Below, piece by piece: positions 33,299 to 44,182 of a DNA stretch of 64,000 nucleotides. The stretch lies in assembly GCA_027922465.2 (NCBI GenBank), contig BQMF02000032.1, positions 1,364,001 through 1,428,000 of the forward strand. Reading direction: 5' to 3'. A program made the position numbers and the translations under genes. Position 1 is the stretch's first letter; the number at the start of each line of letters is the position of its first letter. The stretch is from Turritopsis dohrnii (taxonomy: Eukaryota; Cnidaria; Hydrozoa; Anthoathecata; Oceaniidae). Below the pieces are notes generated by a model, which worked only from the letters and a program-made list of their open reading frames with translations, was not told where the DNA came from and did not search any database.

Positions 33299-35223
33299 GT
33301 GACATGGAAAGCGAAAAGGGACCATTTGCATATTACGCGTAATTTTATTTTTCTTACGGTGTAAGAAATTTATTTTATTAAAAATTACGCTTACGTAAGT
33401 GTAATTCTTTTTATGCTAGCGTAAGAATTTTAAAGTTTTTCTTACGGCTTACGCCTTACGCCGTAAGAATTCTAAAAATTACGCTTACGTAAGCGTAATT
33501 TTTCTTACGGCTTACGGCGTAAGAATTACAAAAATTACGCTTACGTAAGCGTAATTTTTAAAAAAAGTAAATTTCTTACGCCGTAAGAAAAATAAGTTCG
33601 TTGTCTTTAATTTTAGAATGTAAACAAGTGGGGGACGTTAAACTTGTGAACCCCAAACACAAGGATTGAGCGCCAATGCAAAGCTCGACTCTCTCAATCT
33701 TAACTTCCTTGTCTACATGACCGAAACAATAAATGCAGTATATTGAAGTTTCATGGAGTTTGAAGTTTCGTAAAGTGTGGTCAAAAGTGTCTTCCCATTG
33801 ATTGACTAAAACGATCAAACGAATGTTTTTTGGTTTTTTTATTAAGGTTCGTTAAATAACTTTAACAGTACACTTTAAATAAGCAAACAAACCCATAGAA
33901 AAGCCCTTTCACTTTTTCTTGGATTTGCCACTGATTACAGTAAAATGTTACACTCAAGTTAATTATGCTTGTGTTATCATTTTGTGTTACACTTTTGGAG
34001 TGTAAAGTATTACCCTTAATAACATCTTATTCCGATTACGGATTTCCACGACTTTCAGAAAAGCGTCTTCAACCTTATGATGAAAAACTGAAGGAAACAG
34101 GTATGTATTTTTATTTAAATGAAGGTGAGTATTTCAAAAGAGAACTTTTGCAACTCGTCAAGCCGACGTTAAAATGTATTCATTTCCCTTTCTTTCCATT
34201 CATCCTACACTCATCCTGTGTCCCAGACTATTATCGGAATAAAGTACAGAAGTCAATAAAAATCGCTAGAAACGGTGAACATACATTTTTATGAAAATAA
34301 AGAACATTTTTATGAAAACAAAGATAAAACGTTTTCCACAAGGGATCATCGAACGAACAACTTAAAATAGAATTAAAGCGGACGGTTTCTATTCGTAGTA
34401 ACTTTCAAATAACTGATTGTATGTTTATCTTTAACTGAATGAGAACCAGGTAAAAAAGTTTTCGAACATCAGTGAAAAATACGATGGTTGATTATGCTGA
34501 TTAAATTTGCATAAGATGTATCACTCTTTGTGCACTCTTTGAATATGTAAAAGTCAAATAAATATGCTTTATTATAATAACAAAAAAAAAGTCTCAGCTG
34601 CCGACCATTGAAAAATAATTTGTAAACTGACTTCATATTAAAACTCATATTATGAATAATGATCACAAGAAATAATAGTTTTATGGACTTGTGTTTTATT
34701 GCTGAAACTTTTTTTTCAGGAAGTGACTGGGAAGTCTATTTATTTTCCAAAAACGTTGTATTAGCGGCTAATTTGTGTACATGAAAGATCATGAAAACTT
34801 ATGATCATATAAAACATATTGATCATGTTTACCTCAAAATTCTTAACGTGAGCTTTTACAGATGTAAATAAGCTTTCCAAAAAAATGTATCATACTTGAT
34901 GTAAAATTTATTTTATTAAAAATTACGCTTACGTAAGCGTAATTCTTCTTACGCTAGCGTAAGAATTTTAAAGTTTTTCTTACGGCTTACGCCTTACGCC
35001 GTAAGAATTCTAAAAATTACGCTGTCTAAGCGTAATTTTTGTTACGGCTAACGGATTACGGCTTAAGGCTTACGCTAGCGTAAGAAAAATTGCAATGGCT
35101 TGTCTTCCTTACGGCGTAATTTTAATGTGAATTAATATGGAAATTACGCCTAGTCAGCAGAATTTATTACGGCAAACAGGCGTAATTTTCTGGCAAATGG
35201 TCCCTTTTCGCTTTCCATGTCAC
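33299..35223 (+). mobile_element. Family B element with both ends
   Basis: Ends GTGACATGGAAAGCGAAAAG and its complement, exact flanks AAAT (33295-33298 and 35224-35227). Long palindromes such as TTACGCTTACGTAAGCGTAA repeat at 33380-33590 and 34915-35090. The shared core lies at about 34060-34680, including PYDEKLKETG and GEYFKRELLQLVKPTLK frames and CGGACGGTTTCTATTCGTAG. A structured repeat (33619-33717) sits inside. No transposase. Confidence 0.85.
33619..33717 (+). ncRNA. Candidate structured RNA repeat, copy 1
   Basis: 99 bases with an outer stem TGTAAACAAG/CTTGTCTACA, an inner hairpin TGGGG...CCCCA, and a second hairpin GATTGAG...CTCAATC containing GAGC...GCTC. The copy at 49666-49765 keeps all three helices, with two base pairs changed on both sides. 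The class is not recognised; no tRNA, snRNA or ribozyme core is visible. Strand is inferred only from the G-rich 5' side and could be the other. Confidence 0.4.
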
Positions 35224-35840
35224 AAATGTTAATAAACAAACTTACTGTTCTTGAATTTGAATTTCCTCGTCACATAGATAAACATGAGTATGAAAATATG
35301 CTTGAGAAAAAATCAACTAAAATCAAACAGCGTTGACAGTAACACATAGAACTTATGCGATATTCTTTGCCAGAAACTGTAATTAGCTTTTCGAATTCAT
35401 GAATAATCAGATACCATGCAAAGAGACAAATGAGTTGGTTAATACACCTCCATTGTTAACATCACTGATAACATTGCATTGCATAACATTCAGAATGATT
35501 TCACGCATATCCGCAACACTGACGTCATATCACGGAAAGTTATTGAAAAGTTGTTTAGGGCTAATTTGGGACCAAGTTGAATGAATTTTGAAAAAAAAAC
35601 TTTGGAGGCTGTTACTGATGTTAAAGACTGAGAGTTAAGATGAAAAAAATATCTAACGTTTGTTCTCCTTTAATTCAATTAAATTTCTCTCATCTTCTAG
35701 AAGATTAGATGCATGAAATAGTTTCTGGAATTATTTTTCCGTGTATGTGAACCATTTTCCAATAACACGTTACTTTCTTAAAACAGAATGATTTTTTCTT
35801 ATCGCACGCCCTTATTTTTTATATGCCGAGGCCTGTAAAG

Positions 35841-36785
35841 GTGTAAGTATTTCAGAGATTTCTTTATCACTCTTAAGTACATGTCAAGTATAAAATTATT
35901 ACCATTATTTTGTGTATTTTTTCCATTCTCTTATAAAATTTTTTACAATTTAAACTTTCTTGTTTATGAACAGAATGAGTACAATTCATATAATGTCAAA
36001 ATAACATAGTCCAGGCTCCACCATTGAAGCCTGTAAAAAGTTTCAAGTCAAGAGCTGAAACTTCTAGATCCTGATCTGGCGCACTTTGAAGTACCAGAAA
36101 AACTTCAGTGACCATTGTTTCGTTATTCAACAGTAGAATTTCCCTGATTTTCCCAGTTTGGTGATCCCGAAAAATAACAGGAAGAGTGATATTTTCACAC
36201 AAGTGACCCCTCATTTTGTAGGAAATTGGGTGCTGATTACAAGTCACATCGGAAACTGGTCAAAATCAGGTAATAAGGCACAAGAGCGTGCAAACTGATA
36301 GGAGACCATGTTATTTTTTAGGCAAAAACATTGTCACAATAACAAATTTTATGTCAAAGCAAGTGACCAACAATGTGGGTTGGTCAACAATTGTGGTCAC
36401 TATGGTGTTTTTGCCTGAGAGATTATTCTAGCTGGAATTGAAATGACATGATTGTTGGCAGGCTTTTGATTGTGTCATCAGCACTTACTACAAAATTTTG
36501 AATTGCACAGTTTTATCATCAGAAAGTTGAACACAGAAATCTACTGTTAATGTTACACGAGACGGGATTGGGATCTATGGCAACTTCACAATAGTTCTCT
36601 GACCCTATCATAACCTTTTAAAGTGTTCTTGATTATGAGAGCATCTGGCTGTTCTTGTATGAAAATAAAAAATTTTCCAAACACTCAAAATGAAAATATA
36701 TTTGGAAATGCAAAATGATTTTATTGATTTTCACATAGTACAAGATAAAAACAAAACAAAAATCATTACTAAATTCAAATTGTCT
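35841..36785. other. Intronic sequence with an unrecognised ORF (35996-36247, minus)
   Basis: The minus-strand ORF of 83 codons includes MTCNQHPISYKMRGHLCENI and FNGGAWTMLF. Its composition looks protein-like, but I do not recognise it; it could be an exon of another repeat gene. Nothing else is recognised. Confidence 0.3.
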
Positions 36786-37451
36786 ATATGTGACCGGTTG
36801 AGGGAAAAGGGACCATTCGATTTCTCAGTTATTTTGCCATTTAAACGCGTTTAAACACCCAAATAGCCGTTTAAACACTTTTTGTTCGAAAATAATGATG
36901 CGTTTAAACGGTAAAACTACAGACGTTTAAACGGTGTTGAAACGGCGTTTGAATTCACGTGCAAACGTCGTTTAAACTCTTCTATGAGAACTTTTTAACA
37001 ACGAAGAGAAAACTCTATGAGATTTAACGATTCGATTTCTTTTATAAGAATTCTTATTTTATAGCAGAATTACTTGTTAGTAACTCACTTTTGTAAAGTT
37101 TATTTAGAATAGAATACATAATATTATTCTTGACATTTTGTCTAATCCTTTTGTTTGGAGTTTAGAAGGAAGTTGTCTATTAACAAGGCTCGTATGAAAA
37201 TCTTGCGGCGATTTTCTTTTGATAGGAATTGAGATAAAAGTTACCTATTAACTGGGTTCGTACGAAAATCTTGAAGAGAGATTCTTACGAATGGAATCCG
37301 TTGAAAGGACAAAAAAGAGTTTAGATGTGTAAAAACCGTGTTTAAATGTCGTATAAACGCGTTTAAACCCTAAGAAAATGCGTTTAAACGTCAAAAAAGG
37401 GTATTTAAAAGGCCAAAATAATCCACTAAACAGTTCAATGTGAAACTGACT

Positions 37452-38895
37452 ATGAGTAAGCTAGTAACGACTATGGATGAATACAATCTTGAGACATTTG
37501 AAGACTCTGATGGAGAGGCAGCCGAAGTTATACATGAACCTCGTGAAATTGATACGAAGTAAGAATTTCTTGTAAAACAATTTAAGTCCCAGTCTCCACT
37601 GATGAACTATAAAGATATGTGAGTCGCTACTTCCTAATATCAATTATTGTCATTAAAACTTTGAGAATGTACTTTTTCGACATTCAATTTCGATGTAAAC
37701 ATTTTCGAATGTTTTCGCTAGTTGTTTATATTTGGGATACTATTGCATTGCAACACAGACTATACAATCTTTTTTTTATCGGAGAAATTTTTCCGACCAA
37801 AAGTTGTGCGTCTGATCAAAGTGAAATTAATTATCAAAACTACAAAAATCCTTTTAAAAGAAATTTATAGTGATTTATAAGATATATGATTTTGCGATCA
37901 CAATTCTTTTTGTTCCGTCTGTTTAAGCGCAGCATTTTCACTTAGTTTAGATTTCAATTTAATATCTAATCTCTTCGGTGAGAATGAAGCGAAATGCATG
38001 AAAGTCTCTTATAGCAAAGTTTTTTCGTTACCTAGATTACAGATGGCCTTACATGAGAAATACGAAGCTGGATGTAAATGTTCCATTAATGACATCGATG
38101 GAGGATGTATAAAGCAGTTTCCTCTTGACGACATCGAAAACAAAGTGCTTTCTCAACGCGAGTTAAGCTCAGAACAAATTGGATATGATGATACTGGGGC
38201 AACTCCAGGCCTTTACACCGAGTCCTGTAGGGAGTAAAAAACTAAAAGCCCATTCCAAGTACTATTTCCAAGGAGTACAGGTGTGTAGATTTATCATAAC
38301 ATATAAGTTGCGAACGTTATTGAGTCTGAAGATTATAAGCTGATATTTGTATATGAACATAGATCGGGTATAGTTGATAAAAGCATTTGTTGTTATTTAT
38401 AGGTGTGCAGGCAAACATTTTGCACCATACACTCCATCAGCGAAAAACGGCTGAAATCATTGAAACATCACTATCGATTGTTTGGATCAGTACCCCGGAC
38501 TCACGGCAACACGAAGAGATTGCCTTCTAACACCACCAATCAAAATGACGTATCAACAGCGAAAACGTTCATTCATAATTACAGTATCGTGAATGGTTTG
38601 AATCTTCCTGGTAGAGTATTCGGATTCAAATCATCTAAGCTGACACTTTTGCCATCGTCACACACAAAGAATTTTGTCTACAGCCAGTACAACAGTTCGT
38701 GTCTTTCGTCGAACGTTACACCAATAAATAAATGGAAGTTTCTGGAGACATGGCGGACATTTCATCCGGAACTTTTGGCGACTAAACCAAGAACGGATCT
38801 TTGCACCACGTGCCAAGAAAATATGTTGTTAGTTTTAAAATCTAAAAATAAAAGTGAAAGCGAAAAAACGGAAGCAATTATCAACCATACAGTAA
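37452..38895 (+). pseudogene. Transposase-like gene of family A, N-terminal half
   Basis: Possible exon 1 starts at ATG 37452 (MSKLVTTMDEYNLETFEDSD), ending at the strong donor GA|GTAAGAAT (37559). A later exon covers 38041-38280. It reads MALHEKYEAGCKCSINDIDG, then, after a one-base shift near 38185, MILGQLQAFTPSPVGSKKLK, ending CAG|GTGTGT. The next exon from 38403 reads VCRQTFCTIHSISEKRLKSL, HYRLFGSVPRTHGNTKRLPS, GLNLPGRVFGFKSSKLTLLP and TDLCTTCQEN. I recall the same order (VC...F, H.NTKRLP, LPGR, LLPSS, TDLC..CQ) from many repeat-encoded hypothetical proteins of cnidarians whose C-terminal half looks like a DDE-type nuclease; that half is missing here. Family assignment is from memory and tentative. 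Confidence 0.6.
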
Positions 38896-39229
38896 TGCAT
38901 GTCAAGAGGAAGTGAAAGAGTTGTTGGCATCAGTTAATTACTTACACAAATTAACTGATGTCAACAACGTCATCAAAAACACAAACGAAAGGCATCGTTT
39001 GGCGTTGGGGCTATTGAGAATATTTTACGATGACGACGAAATAGCCTCTACCTCGTACGACAAACCCAAAATGAATACCCTTGACGAAAGACGTTTGAAC
39101 GTCATTAAAGGGATTTGTTTCCGGTTGTACGAGGCTGAGGATATCGAACATCAATGGAAAGCAATCATGGTGCGCATCAAGAACAAAATTCGAGGCTTGC
39201 GAAGAACATTTAAAATCAGAGAGACATAA
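38886..39229 (+). CDS. BEN-domain-like segment of the family A gene
   Basis: The frame from about 38886 overlaps the end of the previous frame and is shifted by two bases. It runs to the stop at 39227. The C-terminal 75 residues read HRLALGLLRIFYDDDEIAST, then MNTLDERRLNVIKGICFRLY, then HQWKAIMVRIKNKIRGLRRT. This fits the BEN pattern: LL..LF...E(L/I)A..S....LD..R...I, then a final W..I...I..K.R..RR. BEN domains bind DNA and several known ones read palindromes. It may be a separate second protein or the C-terminus of the transposase-like protein after an internal deletion. Intactness of this part contrasts with the broken frame upstream. Confidence 0.6.
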
Positions 39230-40587
39230 CTGCATACCCGCTTTTTTTTATAAGAATGGTGTTTTTTCGCTTCATATTGTATATTCTTAACTTTTTAGTC
39301 GAAGTCATCCTATTATATTCTTAAGTAGATTCTTAAGGATATACCAAACTTTTCGTATCCAAGAACAAAAAAACTCAAAACTCAAACTTCGGGTGAGGCA
39401 AAACGAAATGTATTGAAGTACATGGTAAATAATAAAAAGAAGTGCAGCAAGTTTTGAGTTTTTTACACGATAAGCTGAACTGGAAACTTTACTTTGAAAA
39501 AACATTCGTTCTTTTTTTTCTCTTTTAAAAACATAGAACAACTCAAAATCCTACAGTTTTCTTTTGGAAAGTTTACTGTTATGAATTATTTTGTGGATTT
39601 TATCCCAAGCAGAACAATCTTCTTAGTTTCTTTTTTGTCATTTTATTTTATTTATTGTGTAGTAGTAATTCCAGTATATATAATTTCTAGCAGCAATTCT
39701 TCAAAGAATAAAACCAATGAGCTACTCACCATTTCATCTTGCTGTCACGTTCGTCATCTACCTTTGAACTGATATTTCCACGTGTCTGATTCCACTGTAC
39801 TGAATTGAGAATGGAAGAAGTTCATGCGCACGTGTTTCATAATTTAAATCGAACGGTTTTTGTGTAACCGGGGGTTGACTTTGATGTAAATGATGTAAAT
39901 ATATCTTTATACACCATATGTTGGTATTCTATTTATATTAACAGCACAATTGAGTATTATAGCTTGATAATTTAATATTATAACTCGAACTTTTTATTGT
40001 ATGAAAATGTGAGGGTTCAGCTTAATTTAAATCTCCGATTTTCTAATTAACCCCCGTCTTGTAACAAAGTGATGTAAGACGATAGAAAAAATAGATTCCG
40101 AGTATATTGATTGGTTCTGGAGACAATTATTTAATTATTCTTTTGTTTAAGAAAGTTTCGATCGCGTCATAAGATTTCAGGTTTCGAGTCACATTGTCAT
40201 ACAACAGTCGAGCATAAGAGTGTTAGCATGAAGTGCTGGAACCGACGTAATTTTCCTTGTACAACCTTTTGAAGACCTAAACCTCAATAGCATTAACATT
40301 TCTTCAAAATGTATATACGCGTATATACTTTTTGATGGGAATTTTGTTAATGTTTGAATTTGACTTCATGCTACTCTATGAGAAAAATATTAGGAAGATC
40401 CTTATGCATTCCATTGCATCTTCATTTAAAAAACATTCGATTATAGGACACACTCGGTGTTCATGGTCATAAACATTCGATTGAACTCTTTCTTTGATGA
40501 TTTTTAGAATTCTTACGGCGTGAATTATTTTAAAATTCTTACGGCATAACTTACTCTTAAATTCTTACGCTTCGGTAAAGCATAATT

Positions 40588-42577
40588 GTGACTGTCCATG
40601 GGAAAAAAATAACATTGACTTATAGATTAATCTATAATTACCTATATTATAGATTAGATTTTATCTATAATCTATGTATAGGTAAAATTTTATCTATATT
40701 ATAGATTATAGATTATTATAGATTATCTATAATCTATAACCTATAATCGATAATCTATAATCGATAATCGATAATCTATAATCTATAACCTACGTTCGAA
40801 ATCAATAATCTATAATGCATAACCTATAATAGAAAAACTTTACTCGATATCTATAATCGAGTAGTCCATGCGCTATATTTATAGGAAACAAGCAATAACA
40901 ACTTTAATTACTTGCGAAAATTTGTTATCGCATAAAAGTTTCTTCGTTTTAGTTTGTTTATGTTTTCAATGCGCCATTTTTCGGGAGTAAAAACATGACC
41001 AGGGACGCAGGTTAATTTTTATTTCGCGAAATAATATTAGCCTTAATAAAAACATGACCAGAGGCGTCAGTCAATTTTTCTTTCGCGAAATAATGTCAAC
41101 CTTAATAGAAATTAAAGTTTTGCCGGAAACATTTTCTTGGTGAAACTACTTAGGTCCTTCACATAATTTGCTATTTTCAGTGATTCTCTTTGGTAACAGT
41201 ATAAACAAACGTACAACGTATATCAGTTACTCGTTAATGGTGATGTGGCGTATATGTTACAGATATTCAGCGATTTCTTGAAGAAACTTCAACCACGTTT
41301 TTTTCCGCCGCCATTTCCAACGCTCAAAGCGACATATGCATGTGAATAGCAACTTCGCACCAGGCCTCTTGGATAAAACTCACGAAGTTTTTCCAAGTGG
41401 CCTGACGCAAATTAGTGCTTTTACAATCTTAACGCCAGGTCGGATGACAGTACAATGGAGTACTATACGATCCGACAGCTGAATAAAAATAAGCACTAGA
41501 CTAATTTTTCAAGATTGACATCGATGTAGATTATAGGTTACATAGAACCTATTAATTAGATTATGATTACTTGCTTCGAAAATTGACTCAAACAATTCAC
41601 AAAACAAAAATAATTTGCGACTGCAGCACGCTTTTTCCCTCGATAGGCTCGAAAATTTCTCTTTCCCATTATATATATTTTACACCGCTACAAACTAATA
41701 AGAAAGAATTAAAAACTTCTTTCTAAAAGAAGCATACATCGTTTGTATGTATTGTTGTGCAAAAAAGCTCATTAATTATTCATCATGTTATGTTTGTTGT
41801 TTGACAAGGAAGAAAAAAAAGCACGTGTACATAAACATAACTGGTGTTCGTATGCATTGTACGGTACTTCGAACATCCGCTTCGAACACTGTAATCTCAA
41901 GTGAGTTATAAAATACACTCGAGTACAATCGGGTGGTTTCTATTATTTGAAGCATATTTTAGTTTGGTTTTCAACAAACTGTCTTTTCAGTTTCCAAGTG
42001 AATGTGAACCAGGTCGCCATGTCTAATTTTATTAATCGACAGATGCCACCAGCGAAAGGTTATTTTTGTTCCTTAACATTTTAATATTGAAGTCTGTAAG
42101 GTAGAGAAAGATTAGTTTAATCAAAAAGAAAAGTTCTCATCTCTTTTTCATTAAACTTTACGCCCTGAAGATTATCTTCAAAAAAGATAAGTAATTACTT
42201 TCCCTTGCTAATCAAGAGTATGTTACGCTGGCGAAATTATCGTACAACGTTTTGAACTTTGTTACACGTAACATTATGTCACAAATGACTGCTCTTTTAA
42301 TGAATTAGACGTTTCTCCAAGAGGCCTGGCCGAAATAGATATACAATGTATTATAATTATAGCATGTTTAATGTGCCAACGACATGATTCTCCTTACCGT
42401 AAGCATAACTAAGTGTCTATTTTTTTTAATGGTTTCGATGGCGTTTCAGAATCTATAACCTGTAATAACTATAGATTATCGATTATAGATTATAGATTAT
42501 CGATTATAGATTACCTATAATTATAGATAATCTATAACCTATAATTTGAATGTTATTCTTTTCCCATGGACGGTCAC
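40588..42577 (+). mobile_element. Family D element (TATAGATTAATCTATA arrays)
   Basis: Ends GTGACTGTCCATGGGAAAAA and the complement of GTGACCGTCCATGGGAAAAG, exact flanks AATT (40584-40587 and 42578-42581). CTATAATCTATAATCGATAA-type arrays fill 40615-40870 and 42445-42545. The interior holds a two-unit tandem repeat (40986-41112) and a diverged core (about 41930-42060: GGTGGTTTCTATTATTTGAA ... GTGAACCAGGTCGCC). A second, left-truncated copy lies at 55824-57285. No transposase. Confidence 0.85.
40986..41112 (+). repeat. Two-unit tandem repeat inside family D
   Basis: Two units of about 60 bases, each with AAACATGACCAG, then CAGGTTAATTTTTATTTCGCG or GTCAGTCAATTTTTCTTTCGC, then GAAATAAT. Both units are also present in the second family D copy near 55900-56010, so the duplication predates their split. 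Confidence 0.6.
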
Positions 42578-42809
42578 AATTCTAAAATATTCGAATTTCC
42601 AAACATTTAGTTTAAACTCGTTTAAACTATCCGTTTAAACGCGTTTTAAATAAAAGTTTGGCGTTTAAACGCCACCTAAATTTTGCGTTTAAACGCAAGC
42701 ATTAAAGAGTTTTAAACACCGTTGAAACGCTAGTTTAACTGCCGTTTTTACTATAGTTTAAACGCATTAAATAGGCGATTGGTCCCTTTTCCCTCAACTG
42801 GTCACATAT

Positions 42810-44178
42810 GTGACGTTCCAGGGGATTTTGATAACAAATGATAAAACATTTAACAACAATTAAACTTTTTTCATTTTGTTGAAAAACGTTTTTTCATTAA
42901 CGAAAAAACGTTTTCTTGTTATGTGTGCAACGTTGTAAACGTTTTCATAAAACGTTTTCATAAAACGTTTAAACGTTTTTTAAAAACAATTTTTTAAAAA
43001 TGTTTTCATAAAATCATTAATCCATTTTTGCACAAAAAACATTTTCAACCATCCAGCGGATTTTGGTATCGTTGGATTTCCTTGCAACCGTAAACAACTT
43101 TCGTTTGAAGAAGTTTCTAGCAGTTTGTTTATAATTTTTCACATTCGTATGCGCCATTTTTGGAAAGTTTGTTATTAAAACCAGTTATAATTAAAAAGCT
43201 TTTCATCTTTTACTTCATAATTCTTTGATTTGATTTTGATTTTTAATGAACAAGGTGCGTTCTTTTGTTTTGATTTATTTTCATGATGTCGATGTTCTTC
43301 AAGTGTGTACATTTTTAAATATGCATTTGCAGGTAACACATGTAAGTATATTAGAATACATTGATTACCTGGTTCTCATTCATTTAAAGATTAAAGAAAC
43401 AACAACTGCTTCCAAAGTTTCTACAAATAGAAAACGTCCGCTATAATTCTATTGATTCTATAATAGAACGAATTTGATAGAATTGTAATTTGATAGAATT
43501 GTAAATCCTCGGGGAAAAGGTTTTATGTTTATTTTCGTAAAGATGTATTTTCACTCGGTGAAAGTCGTTGAAAACGGTTAATTTTTATAGAAACAGATCT
43601 GGAAAAACCTTAATTTCTCTGTTTTAAGAGACATTTCACTTTCACAAAATTAAGATGCACTCTTAATCAAATTGCTTGGTAACGTTTTTAGTTATTTTTA
43701 TGGACTTCATTTTGATAACGTTTTCAGGTTCTGGGGCGATTGGCTGTCTTATGATTTAATTCGCCCAATCAGACCTGCTGAGGTTAAACATCCAAAAATT
43801 TCAACTAAAGGCCAGTTTCCACTTCATTCAACTCAAATCAAATCTAAATCAAGAATTAGTTCGCTCATACGCGTGACGACAGCGAACGATGTGGAAACCG
43901 GCCTTCAGTTAAAATTTTCGGGAGGTTTAAGTTTCGTCTTTCTAGGTAAATAGCTACCAAAGTAACTGCTCTGTTTAAATGTTTAAACGTTTTTAATGTT
44001 ACTGCATAAAACGTTTTAATAAAACGTTTAAACGTTTTCTCTTTCGAATTATTGAAATGTTTTTGAATTTTGGTAAAAATGTTTTTAAACATTTTTTTTT
44101 TCTATTGTTTTTGCAACGTTTAAACGTTTCTTTGAAAAACGTTTTATCGTTTGTTATCAAAATCCCCTGGAATGTCAC
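42810..44178 (+). mobile_element. Family F element (AAACGTTT arrays)
   Basis: Ends GTGACGTTCCAGGGGATTTT and the complement of GTGACATTCCAGGGGATTTT. The left flank ATAT is shared with the family A element that ends at 42805; the right flank is ATGA, so the duplication is not clean. AAAACGTTTT and GTTTAAACGTTT motifs are dense at 42890-42990 and 43975-44150. The shared core lies at about 43320-43540 (CTGGTTCTCATTCATTTAAA ... AACGTCCGCTATAATTCTAT). No transposase. Confidence 0.8.
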
Positions 44179-44182
44179 ATGA

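Larger units (their letters stand above)
31861..35835. mobile_element. CAGGCCT element with GCGTGCGATCGCACGC arrays (copy K2)
   Basis: Ends CAGGCCTCGGCATATGAGGC and the complement of CAGGCCTCGGCATATAAAAA, with flanks TAAGG and TAAAG (4 of 5 match). Near the left end GCGTGCGATCGCACG and GGCGTGTG motifs are repeated in both orientations; the right end keeps TTATCGCACGCC. The interior contains a family B element (33299-35223), a repeat shared with 54600-54870, and a 48-codon acidic frame at 33000-33146 (EECLDDDENFEYSSDEEDD) that may be the end of a lost gene. Its superfamily is not clear: hAT-like CAG start, but a 5-bp rather than 8-bp duplication. Confidence 0.75.
36790..42805 (+). mobile_element. 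Family A element with internal gene (GTTTAAAC arrays)
   Basis: Ends GTGACCGGTTGAGGGAAAAG and the complement of GTGACCAGTTGAGGGAAAAG, exact flanks ATAT (36786-36789 and 42806-42809). GTTTAAAC arrays occur at the left end, again at 37320-37390 just upstream of the gene, and at the right end (42600-42770). It contains a transposase-like gene and a BEN-like domain (37452-39229), then a reverse copy of the core exon block (about 40200-40320), then a family D element (40588-42577). Without family D it is about 4.0 kb. It is the only family A copy here with coding capacity, so it is the best candidate for a once-autonomous member. Confidence 0.82.

Noticed and set aside
40615..40870. Dense short repeats that at first look like a CRISPR or satellite array
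   Set aside because: No constant-length repeats with unique spacers; both strands carry the same palindromic motif, it is bounded by GTGAC ends and matched by an array at the other end, and the DNA is eukaryotic. It is a transposon subterminal array.
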